From positions 248,001-312,000 of the forward strand of contig SCUB01000023.1 in the NCBI GenBank assembly GCA_004297465.1: DNA of 64,000 nt, given 5' to 3'. The translations under genes were made by a program, and so were the position numbers. The stretch is from Xanthobacteraceae bacterium. GTDB taxonomy: Bacteria; Pseudomonadota; Alphaproteobacteria; Rhizobiales; Xanthobacteraceae. Of the stretch, positions 7,851 through 16,370 are shown piece by piece (positions within the stretch are counted from its first letter, which is position 1; the number at the start of each line of letters is the position of its first letter). The notes under the pieces were generated by a model, which did no database searches, was not told the origin of the DNA, and worked only from the letters and a program-made list of their open reading frames with translations.

Positions 7851-10541
7851 ATGACAATTCGCAATCTCGACGCCCTCTTCATGCCGAAGACCATCACGTT
7901 GGTCGGCGCCAGCAACACGCCCCGCTCGGTTGGCGCGGTGCTGGCGAAGAATTTGATCGAGAGCGGATTCAACGGCCCGATCATGCCGATCAATCCGCAT
8001 GAGCAGGCGATCCATTCCATCCTCAACTACAAGACGGTGGCCGGCCTGCCGGCCGATCCGGACCTTGCCGTGCTGTGCACGCCGCCGCCTGCGGTGCCGG
8101 AGCTGATCGCCCAGCTCGGCGCGCGCGGCTGCCGCGCCGCCGTCGTCATCACCGCCGGTTTCGGCGAGGGCGACCAGGTTGCCGGCAAGGACCTGCGCGA
8201 GGCCATGCTCAAGGCGGCGCAGCCGCATCTGTTGCGCATCGTCGGGCCGAACTGCCTCGGCTTCATCTCGCCCCATGTCGGCATCAACGCCAGCTTCGCG
8301 CAGCTCACGCCGGCCAGGGGCGACATCGCCTTCCTCACCCAGTCCGGCGCGGTGGCGACCGCCATCCTCGACTGGGCCACCGCGCGCGGCATCGGCTTCT
8401 CGCATCTGGTTTCGCTCGGCGACATGAGCGACGTCGATTTCGGCGATCTCCTCGACTATCTCGCGCTCGATCCGCATACCAGCGCCATCCTGCTCTATGT
8501 CGAGTCGATCACCCAGGCGCGCAAGTTCATGTCGGCGGCGCGGCTGGCGGCGCGCTCCAAGCCGGTCATCGTCATCAAGGCCGGGCGGAGCGACGCCGGC
8601 GCCAAGGCGGCGCTGTCGCACACCGGGGCGCTGGCCGGCTCCGACGCGGTGTATGACGCCGCGTTCCGCCGCGTCGGCCTGTTGCGCGTCTACACGCTGC
8701 AGGAACTGTTCGAGGCGGCGGCGACGCTGGCGACCCGGATGAAGATCCCCGGCGCGCGGCTCGCCATCGTCACCAATGGCGGCGGTGTCGGCGTGCTGGC
8801 CACCGACGCGCTGAGCGACTTCGGCGGCGACCTCGCCGCGCTCGATCCCGACACCATCGCAACCCTCGACGCCGCCCTGCCGCCGACCTGGTCGCACGGT
8901 AACCCGATCGATGTGCTGGGCGACGCCTCCGGCAAGCGCTACAGCGCGGCGCTTGGCGCGCTCGCCAAGGACACCAACCGCGACGCCATTCTGGTGCTCA
9001 ACTGCCCGACCGCGGTGGCCGACAGCCTCGACGCCGCCAACGCCGTGATCGAGGCCAGCCGGCAGCTCCACGGCGTGCCGATCCTCACCTCCTGGCTCGG
9101 CGAGCGCGCGGCGGCCGAGGCGCGCCGGCTGTTCACGCAACACCGCATCCCGACCTACGAGACGCCGGATCAGGCGGTGCGCGCGTTCATGCATCTGGTG
9201 CGCTACCGGCGCAACCACGAACTGCTGATGCAGACGCCGCCCTCGATCAGCGCCATCAAGCCCGACAGTGACGCGGTCAAGGAGATCGTGCGCGAGGCGC
9301 TGGCCGAAGGCCGCACCGTGCTCAGCAACGTCGAATCCAAATGGGTGCTGCGCGCCTATGGTATTCCGGTCGTGGAAACCGCCACCGCGCGCGATCCCGC
9401 CGACGCCGCGCGCGTCGCGGCCTCCATCGGCTTTCCGGTGGTGCTCAAGATCCTGTCGCCGGACATCACCCACAAGTCCGACGTCGGCGGCGTGCGGCTG
9501 TCGCTGGCGACGCCCGCGGCGGTCGAGTTGGCCGCGCGGCAGATGATCGAGACCGTGCGCAACCACGCGCCCAGCGCGCACATCGACGGCTTCATGGTCG
9601 AGGCCATGGTGCGCCGGCCCTACGCCCAGGAGCTGATCGCGGGCATCGCCAACGATCCCGCGTTCGGCCCGGTGCTGCTGTTCGGCCAGGGCGGCACCAG
9701 CGTCGAGGTGGTCGGCGACCGCGCCATCGGCCTGCCGCCGCTCAACGCCGTGCTGGCCGAGGAACTGATCGGCCGCACCCGCGTCGCCAGGCTTCTGCGC
9801 GGCTACCGCGATCATCCGCCCTGCAACATGGCGGCGATCGAGGGCGCGCTGGTGGCGCTCTCGCAGCTCGTCAGCGACATCGACGAGATCGTCGAGCTGG
9901 ACATCAATCCGCTGCTCGCCGATCCCGACGGCGTCATTGCGCTCGACGCCCGCATCGCGCTCAAACCCTATACCGGACTGCCGGGCGACCGCCTCGCCAT
10001 CCGGCCCTATCCCAGCGAGCTCGAGCGCACCACGGCCATGAACGATGGCCGCCCGATCGCGATCCGGCCGATCCGTCCCGAGGACGAGCCGCTGCTGCTC
10101 GACATGTTCAGCAAGTCGTCGCGCGAGGACATCCGGCTGCGCTTCTTCGCGCCGATCAAGGAGATCACCCACGCCTTCGCCGCGCGCCTGACCCAGATCG
10201 ACTACAATCGAGAGATGGCGCTGTGCGCGCTGACGCTGCCCGCCGACGGCCCGGAAACGCTGCTCGGCGCCGTGCGCCTGATCATCGATCCCAACGGCGA
10301 GTCCGCCGAGTTCGCGGTGTTCGTGCGCTCCGACCTCAAGGGCAAGGGACTCGGTTACCTGCTGATGACCGAAATCCTCGCTTTCGCCTACGGCCGCAAC
10401 GTCAGCCACGTGTTCGGCGAGGTGCTGGCGGAAAACACCTCGATGCTCCATGTCGCCGAAGCGCTCGGCTTCACGCTCAAGCGCACCATCGACGATCCTG
10501 GCGTGGTGCATGTCGATCTGCCGATTACCAGGCCACCGTAA
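7851..10541 (+). CDS. Acetyl-CoA synthetase (ADP-forming)-like / GNAT fusion protein (Pat-type)
   Basis: An 896-residue fusion. In order: a CoA-binding Rossmann domain (about 5-135, ITLVGASNTPRSVGAVL), two succinyl-CoA-ligase-like domains (about 150-450), an ATP-grasp domain (about 485-715, GFPVVLKILSPDITHKSDVGGVRL) and a C-terminal GNAT acetyltransferase domain (about 735-890, RPIRPEDEPLLLDMF and FVRSDLKGKGLGYLLM). This is the architecture of Pat/PatZ protein lysine acetyltransferases. The ligase part keeps histidine 257 in SHTGALAGSD, the position phosphorylated in ADP-forming acetyl-CoA synthetases, so a ligase activity is not ruled out. The start may instead be the ATG at 7839 (four residues longer). 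The acs product at 49372 is a plausible target. A carbonic anhydrase gene follows after 30 bp. Confidence 0.88.
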   Translation: MTIRNLDALFMPKTITLVGASNTPRSVGAVLAKNLIESGFNGPIMPINPHEQAIHSILNYKTVAGLPADPDLAVLCTPPPAVPELIAQLGARGCRAAVVITAGFGEGDQVAGKDLREAMLKAAQPHLLRIVGPNCLGFISPHVGINASFAQLTPARGDIAFLTQSGAVATAILDWATARGIGFSHLVSLGDMSDVDFGDLLDYLALDPHTSAILLYVESITQARKFMSAARLAARSKPVIVIKAGRSDAGAKAALSHTGALAGSDAVYDAAFRRVGLLRVYTLQELFEAAATLATRMKIPGARLAIVTNGGGVGVLATDALSDFGGDLAALDPDTIATLDAALPPTWSHGNPIDVLGDASGKRYSAALGALAKDTNRDAILVLNCPTAVADSLDAANAVIEASRQLHGVPILTSWLGERAAAEARRLFTQHRIPTYETPDQAVRAFMHLVRYRRNHELLMQTPPSISAIKPDSDAVKEIVREALAEGRTVLSNVESKWVLRAYGIPVVETATARDPADAARVAASIGFPVVLKILSPDITHKSDVGGVRLSLATPAAVELAARQMIETVRNHAPSAHIDGFMVEAMVRRPYAQELIAGIANDPAFGPVLLFGQGGTSVEVVGDRAIGLPPLNAVLAEELIGRTRVARLLRGYRDHPPCNMAAIEGALVALSQLVSDIDEIVELDINPLLADPDGVIALDARIALKPYTGLPGDRLAIRPYPSELERTTAMNDGRPIAIRPIRPEDEPLLLDMFSKSSREDIRLRFFAPIKEITHAFAARLTQIDYNREMALCALTLPADGPETLLGAVRLIIDPNGESAEFAVFVRSDLKGKGLGYLLMTEILAFAYGRNVSHVFGEVLAENTSMLHVAEALGFTLKRTIDDPGVVHVDLPITRPP

Positions 10542-10571
10542 ACCCGAACGCTCTATCGTGACGAGTCCCGC

Positions 10572-11222
10572 ATGACGAATTTTCCCGACCGGCTGGTAGC
10601 CGGCTATCGCGCCTTCGCGACCAAGCGGCTGCCCGCCAAGCAGATGCGCTACCGCGATCTCGCCGAACACGGCCAGTCGCCCGAGGTGATGGTGATCGGC
10701 TGCTGCGACTCGCGCGTCGCGCCGGAAGCGATCTTCGACGCCGGTCCGGGCGAATTATTCGTGATGCGCAACGTCGCCAATCTGGTGCCGCCCTACACGC
10801 CCGACGGTGGCCAGCGCGGCGTCTCCGCGGCGCTGGAATTTGCCGTGCAGGTGCTGAAGGTCCCCCACATCGTGGTGCTCGGTCATGAGCGCTGCGGCGG
10901 CGTGCGCGCCTTCGCCGAGGACGGCGAGCCGCTGTCGCCGGGCGACTTCATCGGCAGCTGGATGAAACTGATGGCCCCGGCCGCCGCCAAGGCGGGCCCG
11001 CGCAACGCCCTGTCGCAGGCTGAATTCCTCACCCGGCTGGAGCAGGCCTCGATCGTCAACAGCCTGGACAACCTGATGACGTTCCCGTGCATCCGCATCC
11101 TGGTCGAGCGCGGCAGGCTCACGCTTCACGGCGCCTATTTCGGCATCGCCAGCGGTGTGCTGTCGGTGCTCGACCGCGACAGCGGAAAGTTCCGGCCGAT
11201 CGGACCGGCGGACCGAGTCTAG
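10572..11222 (+). CDS. Beta-class carbonic anhydrase
   Basis: Interconverts CO2 and bicarbonate in the cytoplasm. The 216-residue protein has the zinc-site motifs of the beta class: CxDxR as C44-C-D46-S-R48 in GCCDSRVAP, and HxxC as H105 and C108 in GHERCGGVRAF. The N terminus (DRLVAGYRAFATKRLP) and length match bacterial enzymes of this class. It begins 30 bp after the CoA-ligase/GNAT gene, so the two are probably co-transcribed. Its stop codon shares a four-base CTAG with the stop of the convergent UPF0114 gene. Confidence 0.95.
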   Translation: MTNFPDRLVAGYRAFATKRLPAKQMRYRDLAEHGQSPEVMVIGCCDSRVAPEAIFDAGPGELFVMRNVANLVPPYTPDGGQRGVSAALEFAVQVLKVPHIVVLGHERCGGVRAFAEDGEPLSPGDFIGSWMKLMAPAAAKAGPRNALSQAEFLTRLEQASIVNSLDNLMTFPCIRILVERGRLTLHGAYFGIASGVLSVLDRDSGKFRPIGPADRV

Positions 11223-11776
11223 CGCGACGCCTCGCCCGCGCCATGGCCGCCGGAGAAGCGGTCGGACAGCGCCAGCAGCACGGTCGAGATCACGAACACC
11301 AGATGGATGCCGACCAGCCACATCAGCTTTTCGCTGTTGAAGCTGGCGTCGATGTTCATGAACGCCTTGAGCACCTGGATCGCCGAGATCGCGACGATGG
11401 ACGCCAGCAGCTTCTGCTTGAGGCCGGAAAAATCCACCTTGGTCATCCACTCCGGCCAGTCGGGGTGGTCGCCCGGATCGATGCGCGAGACGAAGTTCTC
11501 GTAGCCCGAGAACACCACGATCAGGATCAGGTTGGCGGTCAGCGACAGGTCGATCAGCGACAGCACGCCGAGGATGACGTCGGACTCGGTCGCCTTCGGC
11601 ACGTGCACAATGAACTCGGCGAGCAGCGCGCCGAACTTGTAGAGCAGCACCGCCAGGCTGACGACGAGGCCGAGATAGAACGGCGCCATCAGCCAGCGGC
11701 TGTTGAACAGCACCGCTTCGAGGCCGTGTTCGACGCGCTTCAGTCCGCTGGGTTCGGGCGCTGCCGGCGTGGTCAT
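11219..11776 (-). CDS. UPF0114 (YqhA-type) inner membrane protein
   Basis: A 185-residue integral membrane protein resembling the UPF0114/TIGR00645 family. It has about four transmembrane segments: roughly 27-50 (WLMAPFYLGLVVSLAVLLYK by position), 65-90, 118-140 (LLASIVAISAIQVLKAFMN) and 150-170 (LMWLVGIHLVFVISTVLLAL). No enzymatic motif is known for the family. The frame extends upstream into the asd gene, but the MTTPAAPEP start at 11776 leaves a sensible 23-bp gap after asd on the same strand. It is therefore likely the second gene of an asd transcript. Confidence 0.85.
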   Translation of the reverse strand: MTTPAAPEPSGLKRVEHGLEAVLFNSRWLMAPFYLGLVVSLAVLLYKFGALLAEFIVHVPKATESDVILGVLSLIDLSLTANLILIVVFSGYENFVSRIDPGDHPDWPEWMTKVDFSGLKQKLLASIVAISAIQVLKAFMNIDASFNSEKLMWLVGIHLVFVISTVLLALSDRFSGGHGAGEASR

Positions 11777-11799
11777 CCGCTCCTCGGAGGTTCGCGGCC

Positions 11800-12834
11800 T
11801 TACGCCGCCTTCTTCTTGGCGGTGATCAGCTTGCGGTTGATCAGGCACTCGGCGATCTGGATCGCATTGAGGGCGGCGCCCTTGCGCAGGTTGTCGGACA
11901 CGCACCAGAACGCCAGACCGTTCTCCACCGTCGCGTCCTCGCGGATGCGGCTGATGTAGGTGGCGTCCTCGCCGGTTGCCTCGTAGGGCGTGGCGTAACC
12001 GCCGGGCTCGTGCTTGTCGATGACGAGGCAACCGGGCGCGGTGCGCAACAGCTCGCGCGCCTCGTCCGCGGTGATCGGGTTCTCGAACTCGATGTTGACC
12101 GATTCCGAATGGCTGATGAACACCGGCACGCGCACGCAGGTCGCGGTCAGCCTGATCTTGGGGTCGAGAATCTTCCGGGTCTCGACGTTCATCTTCCACT
12201 CTTCCTTGGTGAAGCCGTCCTCCATGAAGACGTCGATCTGCGGAATGAGGTTGAAGGCGATGCGCTTGGGAAACTTCTTGGCCTCGACGTCCTGCAGCGT
12301 GTAGATCGCCTTGGTCTGGCGGTCGAGCTCGTCCATGGCGTCCTTGCCGGCGCCGGACACCGATTGATAGGTCGAGACCACGACGCGGCGGATCGTCGCC
12401 TTGTCATGCAGCGGCTTGAGCGCGACCACGAGCTGCGCGGTCGAGCAGTTCGGGTTGGCGATGATGCCCTTCTTGCGGAAGCCGGCGACGGCGTCGGCGT
12501 TGACCTCCGGCACGATCAGCGGCACGTCGGGATCCATGCGCCAGGTCGAGGAGTTGTCGATCACCACCACGCCTTGCGCGGCGATCTTCGGCGACCACTC
12601 CTTCGAGACCGCGCCCCCGGCCGACATCAGGCAGATGTCGACATCGGAGAAGTCGTAGTTCTCCAGCGCCTTGACCTTGAGGGTGGCGTCGCCGAACGAG
12701 ACCTCGAGGCCCTGGCTGCGGCGCGAGGCCAGCGCCACCACCTCGTCAGCCGGAAAGCGGCGTTCGGCCAGAATGCCCAGCATCTCCCGGCCGACATTGC
12801 CGGTGGCGCCCACGACCGCGACTTTGTAACCCAT
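11800..12834 (-). CDS. asd: Aspartate-semialdehyde dehydrogenase
   Basis: Reduces aspartyl-phosphate to aspartate semialdehyde with NADPH, the branch point to lysine/diaminopimelate, threonine and methionine. The 344-residue protein starts MGYKVAVVGATGNVGREML (the NADP-binding glycine-rich loop) and carries the catalytic cysteine C130 in NPNCSTAQL. It also has STYQSVSGAGKDAMDEL and the substrate-binding region RVPVFISHSESVNIEF. Length is typical. It is transcribed on the minus strand, followed 23 bp later by the UPF0114 gene. The intergenic region to the divergent gene at 12989 is 154 bp. Confidence 0.97.
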   Translation of the reverse strand: MGYKVAVVGATGNVGREMLGILAERRFPADEVVALASRRSQGLEVSFGDATLKVKALENYDFSDVDICLMSAGGAVSKEWSPKIAAQGVVVIDNSSTWRMDPDVPLIVPEVNADAVAGFRKKGIIANPNCSTAQLVVALKPLHDKATIRRVVVSTYQSVSGAGKDAMDELDRQTKAIYTLQDVEAKKFPKRIAFNLIPQIDVFMEDGFTKEEWKMNVETRKILDPKIRLTATCVRVPVFISHSESVNIEFENPITADEARELLRTAPGCLVIDKHEPGGYATPYEATGEDATYISRIREDATVENGLAFWCVSDNLRKGAALNAIQIAECLINRKLITAKKKAA

Positions 12835-12988
12835 CGTTCACTCTCCGCTGAAATTTGCCCCTCCCGCCGCCGCCGCGGATAGGAAAGCGCGAGCGCTTCT
12901 ATGCGAGAAATGGGGCAAAGACAACGCCAGGCAGGGGCGGCGCCGCCGGAATCGCCCTTTTGCCGCATGCGCTGACGGAGCCCCCGCC

Positions 12989-13768
12989 ATGCATCCGCTG
13001 CTGCGGAACTTCGGCGACGAGTTTAACGCCGTTCTGGTCCGGCTGCTCGCCTATGCGAGCGGGCTGGCAATTTTGGCGCTGATCGCGGCCGATGTGGTCG
13101 GAGGTGGGGTCGGCGGCGCCGCCGCGCCGGTCCCGGAACCGCAGGCGCGCTGGTCGGCGGCGGTGCGCCCGCATGCCGCGTTCTCCCTGCCACTGACGGA
13201 ACTCAACACAAAAACAATCGCTTACGAGATCCTGCGGCACCCGGAAGGCGGCCGCCGCGACATCCTGAGCTGGAGCGAGCCGGGCGCGGCGCGCCCCTTG
13301 GCGCGGGTCGAGATTTACCGGCCGGGCGGCGAGATCGCCGGGTTCGGCCCGGCCGCGACGGCAATCGCCGAGCGGGCCGGCCTTTCCGGACCGGACCGGG
13401 TCCAGGCCGCCGGCGTCGTCGGCTCCAAGTTCGGCCCGGTCGGGTTGCTCGGTTTTGACGGCGACAGCCCGGAGGCCGCGCAGTGCCTCGGCTTCATGCT
13501 GCCGTTCGAGAGCGCCCGCGCCGCCGTCACCGGCTGGTTCTGCGGCGCCAATGCCGCGGCGGTGCGGACGCTGGCGGCTTGCGCCCTCGACCGCCTGACC
13601 CTGGTCGCCGCCGGCAGCGACGCGCGCCTCGCCGAGCTGTTCGCCCGCGCCGAACTGAAACGCGGCGCCTGCGCCAGCAGCGGCCAGCCGGTCGTGGCGC
13701 AGGCGAACGCCGACTGGATCACCGCGCCGGACGCGCCGCAATTGCGGGGCCGGCTGGCGCGCGATTGA
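12989..13768 (+). CDS. Membrane-anchored protein of unknown function, paralogue A
   Basis: A 259-residue protein with one N-terminal membrane segment (about residues 15-45, VRLLAYASGLAILALIAAD) and an extracytoplasmic domain. I do not recognise a known family. The C-terminal half has a cysteine/tryptophan pattern: C-L-G-F near 166, T-G-W-F-C near 186, A-A-C-A-L-D-R-L-T-L near 200 and A-E-L-K-R-G-A-C near 225. The next gene, 13794-14561, shows the same pattern at the same spacing, so the two look like diverged tandem duplicates. The gap between them is 25 bp, which implies one transcript. The four cysteines may form disulphides in the periplasm. Confidence 0.75.
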   Translation: MHPLLRNFGDEFNAVLVRLLAYASGLAILALIAADVVGGGVGGAAAPVPEPQARWSAAVRPHAAFSLPLTELNTKTIAYEILRHPEGGRRDILSWSEPGAARPLARVEIYRPGGEIAGFGPAATAIAERAGLSGPDRVQAAGVVGSKFGPVGLLGFDGDSPEAAQCLGFMLPFESARAAVTGWFCGANAAAVRTLAACALDRLTLVAAGSDARLAELFARAELKRGACASSGQPVVAQANADWITAPDAPQLRGRLARD

Positions 13769-13793
13769 CCCCTTCCTACTGAAATCTCAGGAA

Positions 13794-14561
13794 ATGACCG
13801 TGACGCCCTCCTCGACCTCCCTCGCCTCGGCCACCCAGACCGCGGGAACGCTGATCCGCTATGCCTTCTACCTGTTCGGCGCCGGGCTGTTCGCGGTGCT
13901 CGGCTATGCCGTGCTCTCGGTGTGGAACCTGCTGCCGCAGACGCTGAGCCAGCCGGCCTCGTTCAGCATCAACGCGCCGGCCCTTAGCCGCCTTTCCGCC
14001 ACCACCCGCGTCGTCAAGGTGCTCGGCGCGCGCGCCGAGATGCGCCAGTGGGGCCAGCTGTACGACCGCGACGTCGACATGACCGCGGTGATGGTGCTGC
14101 CGTCCGGGCAGTCCCAGGTCATGAACCGCGACTTCATGTACGAGATGCGCGACCTGCGCTTTTTCAGCAGCAGCGTCGCGCTGGCGACGCGCGGCTTCTA
14201 CGATCTCGAAACCCGGTTCGGTCCGGTGCGCGCCACCGAGTTCACCGTCAACTCCGACGGCCGCACCAAGCTGTGTCTGGCCTGGCTCACCCGGTTCGAG
14301 ACCGCCGCGGTGTATTTCAAGGGCTGGTACTGCGAGGCCAGCGGCGCGCGGCCCAATTTCCACGGCCTGGCCTGCATCCTCGACCGCTTGAGCCTCGAAC
14401 GCGACCTGCCCGACGACGAAGCCAGCCTGTTCCTGCGCGAGCGCATGAAGCGTTCCTCGCGCTGCAGCGCCGAGCCGGTGTCGCAGACCGTCGACACTCG
14501 CTCGCGCTCGCCCGCCTCGGGCCGGCCCTATTCGACCAAGCTGCCGGTGGTGCGGCGCTAA
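13794..14561 (+). CDS. Membrane-anchored protein of unknown function, paralogue B
   Basis: A 255-residue protein with an N-terminal transmembrane segment (about residues 20-46, LIRYAFYLFGAGLFAVLGYA) and a periplasmic domain. It shares with the upstream gene the pattern L-C-L-A-W-L (near 161), K-G-W-Y-C (near 179), L-A-C-I-L-D-R-L-S-L (near 194) and M-K-R-S-S-R-C (near 220). Corresponding residues in paralogue A are C-L-G-F, T-G-W-F-C, A-C-A-L-D-R-L-T-L and L-K-R-G-A-C. Overall identity outside these motifs is low. No catalytic motif is visible. The serine/proline-rich tail looks disordered. Rhizobial hypothetical proteins with one TM and a cysteine-bearing domain are common; no function is known to me. 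Confidence 0.75.
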   Translation: MTVTPSSTSLASATQTAGTLIRYAFYLFGAGLFAVLGYAVLSVWNLLPQTLSQPASFSINAPALSRLSATTRVVKVLGARAEMRQWGQLYDRDVDMTAVMVLPSGQSQVMNRDFMYEMRDLRFFSSSVALATRGFYDLETRFGPVRATEFTVNSDGRTKLCLAWLTRFETAAVYFKGWYCEASGARPNFHGLACILDRLSLERDLPDDEASLFLRERMKRSSRCSAEPVSQTVDTRSRSPASGRPYSTKLPVVRR

Positions 14562-14662
14562 GCGCGATGCCGTCAGCGTGAAGCAGGTGTGGCCGGAATG
14601 CCCTTGTGGGCGATGCCGGCGCACGGGTAAACTTGGCATTGAAACTGCTTCGTGAGGACGTG

Positions 14663-14998
14663 ATGAAAGTGAATTTTATGATCGCCGCCGTGACCGCGGC
14701 CGCCGTCGTCGCCGTCGGGTTCGCCGCGACCCCGGCCGAGGCCGCCAAGCGCAAGCCGGTCGCCGCCAGCCGCGCCGGCGTCAACGTGTCGTACCGCGCC
14801 GGTCCGCGCACCCGCGTCTACGTTACCCGGCGCTCGTGGCTCGACGCCGGCACCGAGGTCGTGCCGGGCGAGCGCAAGTTCACCGACTATGCGTTCCCGC
14901 TCAGCCCGTCGCTGGCCGATTCCAACGACTTCCGCGGCGGCTTCCGCCGCCAGGTGCTGCCCGATCCGTGGGACCTGCCGAACTATCCGAAATACTGA
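14663..14998 (+). CDS. Small secreted basic protein, unknown function
   Basis: A 111-residue exported protein. The signal peptide is MKVNFMIAAVTAAAVVAVGF followed by AATPAEA, with probable cleavage near residue 27. The mature part is basic and ends in a proline/aspartate-rich segment (RRQVLPDPWDLPNYPKY), with no cysteines and no recognisable motif. A GAGGACGTG stretch just upstream of the ATG at 14663 serves as a ribosome-binding site; an in-frame ATG 57 bases earlier would put extra residues ahead of the signal peptide and is less likely. A strong terminator follows 27 bp after the stop. Confidence 0.75.
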   Translation: MKVNFMIAAVTAAAVVAVGFAATPAEAAKRKPVAASRAGVNVSYRAGPRTRVYVTRRSWLDAGTEVVPGERKFTDYAFPLSPSLADSNDFRGGFRRQVLPDPWDLPNYPKY

Positions 14999-15025
14999 CG
15001 CGCAAATACCGCCGCGCCCGAGAAC

Positions 15026-15058
15026 AAAAATGCCCGGGGATCGCCCCCGGGCATTTTT
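15026..15058. terminator. Bidirectional rho-independent terminator
   Basis: AAAAATGCCCGGGG (15026-15039) pairs with CCCCGGGCATTTTT (15045-15058) around a short loop. The flanking A and T runs make it usable from both sides. It serves the secreted-protein gene on the plus strand and possibly leuB, whose stop is at 15110 on the minus strand. Confidence 0.85.
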
Positions 15059-15109
15059 CCTTGTGCGCATTTTTGTGCGCAGGTTTTTTAGTGCGCCGGG
15101 GCGCCGGAC

Positions 15110-16222
15110 TTACTTCAGCAGCGCCTGCACTTCCTTGAGGATCGCCTCGCCCATCTGCGCGGTGTTGACGATGGTGGCGCCTTCCGAGCGGATATCGGCG
15201 GTGCGCAGGCCCTTGGCCAGCACCGCGGCGATGGCCTGCTCGACGCTGTCGGCGAGCGCCCCCATGTCGAACGAGTAGCGCAGCGCCATCGCGAACGAGG
15301 CCAGCATGGCGATCGGATTGGCCATGCCCTTGCCGGCGATGTCGGGCGCCGAGCCGTGCACCGGCTCGTACAGCGCGCGGCGCTTGCCGGTGGCGGCGTC
15401 GGTGGCGCCAAGCGAGGCCGACGGCAGCATGCCGAGCGAGCCGGTCAGCATCGCCGCGACGTCGGAGAGCATGTCGCCGAACAGGTTGTCGGTGACGATG
15501 ACGTCGAACTGCTTGGGCCAGCGCACCAGCTGCATGCCGCCGGCGTCCGCCAGCATGTGCTCGAGCGCAACATCGGCGTAATCGCGCTTGTGCACCTGGG
15601 TCACCACCTCGTTCCACAGCACGCCGGACTTCATGACGTTGCGCTTGTCCATCGAGGTGACCTTGTTGCGGCGCTTGCGCGCAAGGTCGAAGGCGACGGC
15701 GGCGATGCGCTCGATCTCGTAGGTGTCGTAGACCTGGGTATCAACCGCGCGCTTCTGGCCGTTGCCGAGCTCGGTGATGGTCTTGGGCTCGCCGAAATAG
15801 ACGCCGCCGGTCAGCTCGCGCACGATCATGATGTCGAGACCCTCGATGATCTCGCGCTTGAGGCTGGAGGCGTCGGCCAGCGCCGGATAGCACAGCGCCG
15901 GACGCAGGTTGGCGAACAGCGCGAGGTCCTTGCGCAGCCGTAGCAGGCCGGCCTCGGGGCGCACGTCGTAGGGCACCGCGTCCCATTTCGGTCCGCCGAC
16001 CGCGCCGAACAGCACCGCGTCGGCCGCCATGGCGCGTGCCATGGTGGCGTCGGTGACCGCGACCTTGTCGGCGTCATAGCTGGCGCCGCCGACCAGTTCT
16101 TCCTCGACCTCGAACGTCGCCAGCCCCTGCTGGCTGATCCAGGTCACCAGCCGCCGCACCTCGGCCATCACCTCGGGGCCGATGCCGTCGCCGGGCAGCA
16201 GAAGAAGCTTGTGGGTCGCCAT
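15110..16222 (-). CDS. leuB: 3-isopropylmalate dehydrogenase
   Basis: Oxidatively decarboxylates 3-isopropylmalate with NAD in leucine biosynthesis. The 370-residue product starts [19 protein letters not shown]. It has the substrate arginines in the [15 protein letters not shown] region, the metal/substrate segment [20 protein letters not shown] and the NAD-binding [19 protein letters not shown]. The start at 16222 is preferred over one seven codons upstream because it gives the standard N terminus with a GGAAGG sequence just ahead. With leuC and leuD in the same window it completes the isopropylmalate part of the pathway; leuA is not here. The 5' end faces the MFS gene across about 150 bp. 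Confidence 0.97.
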   Translation of the reverse strand: MATHKLLLLPGDGIGPEVMAEVRRLVTWISQQGLATFEVEEELVGGASYDADKVAVTDATMARAMAADAVLFGAVGGPKWDAVPYDVRPEAGLLRLRKDLALFANLRPALCYPALADASSLKREIIEGLDIMIVRELTGGVYFGEPKTITELGNGQKRAVDTQVYDTYEIERIAAVAFDLARKRRNKVTSMDKRNVMKSGVLWNEVVTQVHKRDYADVALEHMLADAGGMQLVRWPKQFDVIVTDNLFGDMLSDVAAMLTGSLGMLPSASLGATDAATGKRRALYEPVHGSAPDIAGKGMANPIAMLASFAMALRYSFDMGALADSVEQAIAAVLAKGLRTADIRSEGATIVNTAQMGEAILKEVQALLK

Positions 16223-16370
16223 GGGAGAAGCCTTCCGATCCATCGTGAGAAACCGCGCGGATTGCTAAAGCCCAAAGCCGGGCTTGGCAAGGTGCGGGAC
16301 GGGCGGCGGGCGCTGGCCCGGCATGACGGCCCTTCACGGCGGGCGGCGAATATGGATTGATGCGGGAACG

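Noticed and set aside
7737-10670. A 977-codon open frame antisense to the CoA-ligase/GNAT gene
   Set aside because: It is the codon-position shadow of a G+C-rich gene: Arg/Ala/Gly/His-rich composition, no motif, and a real multi-domain protein on the other strand.
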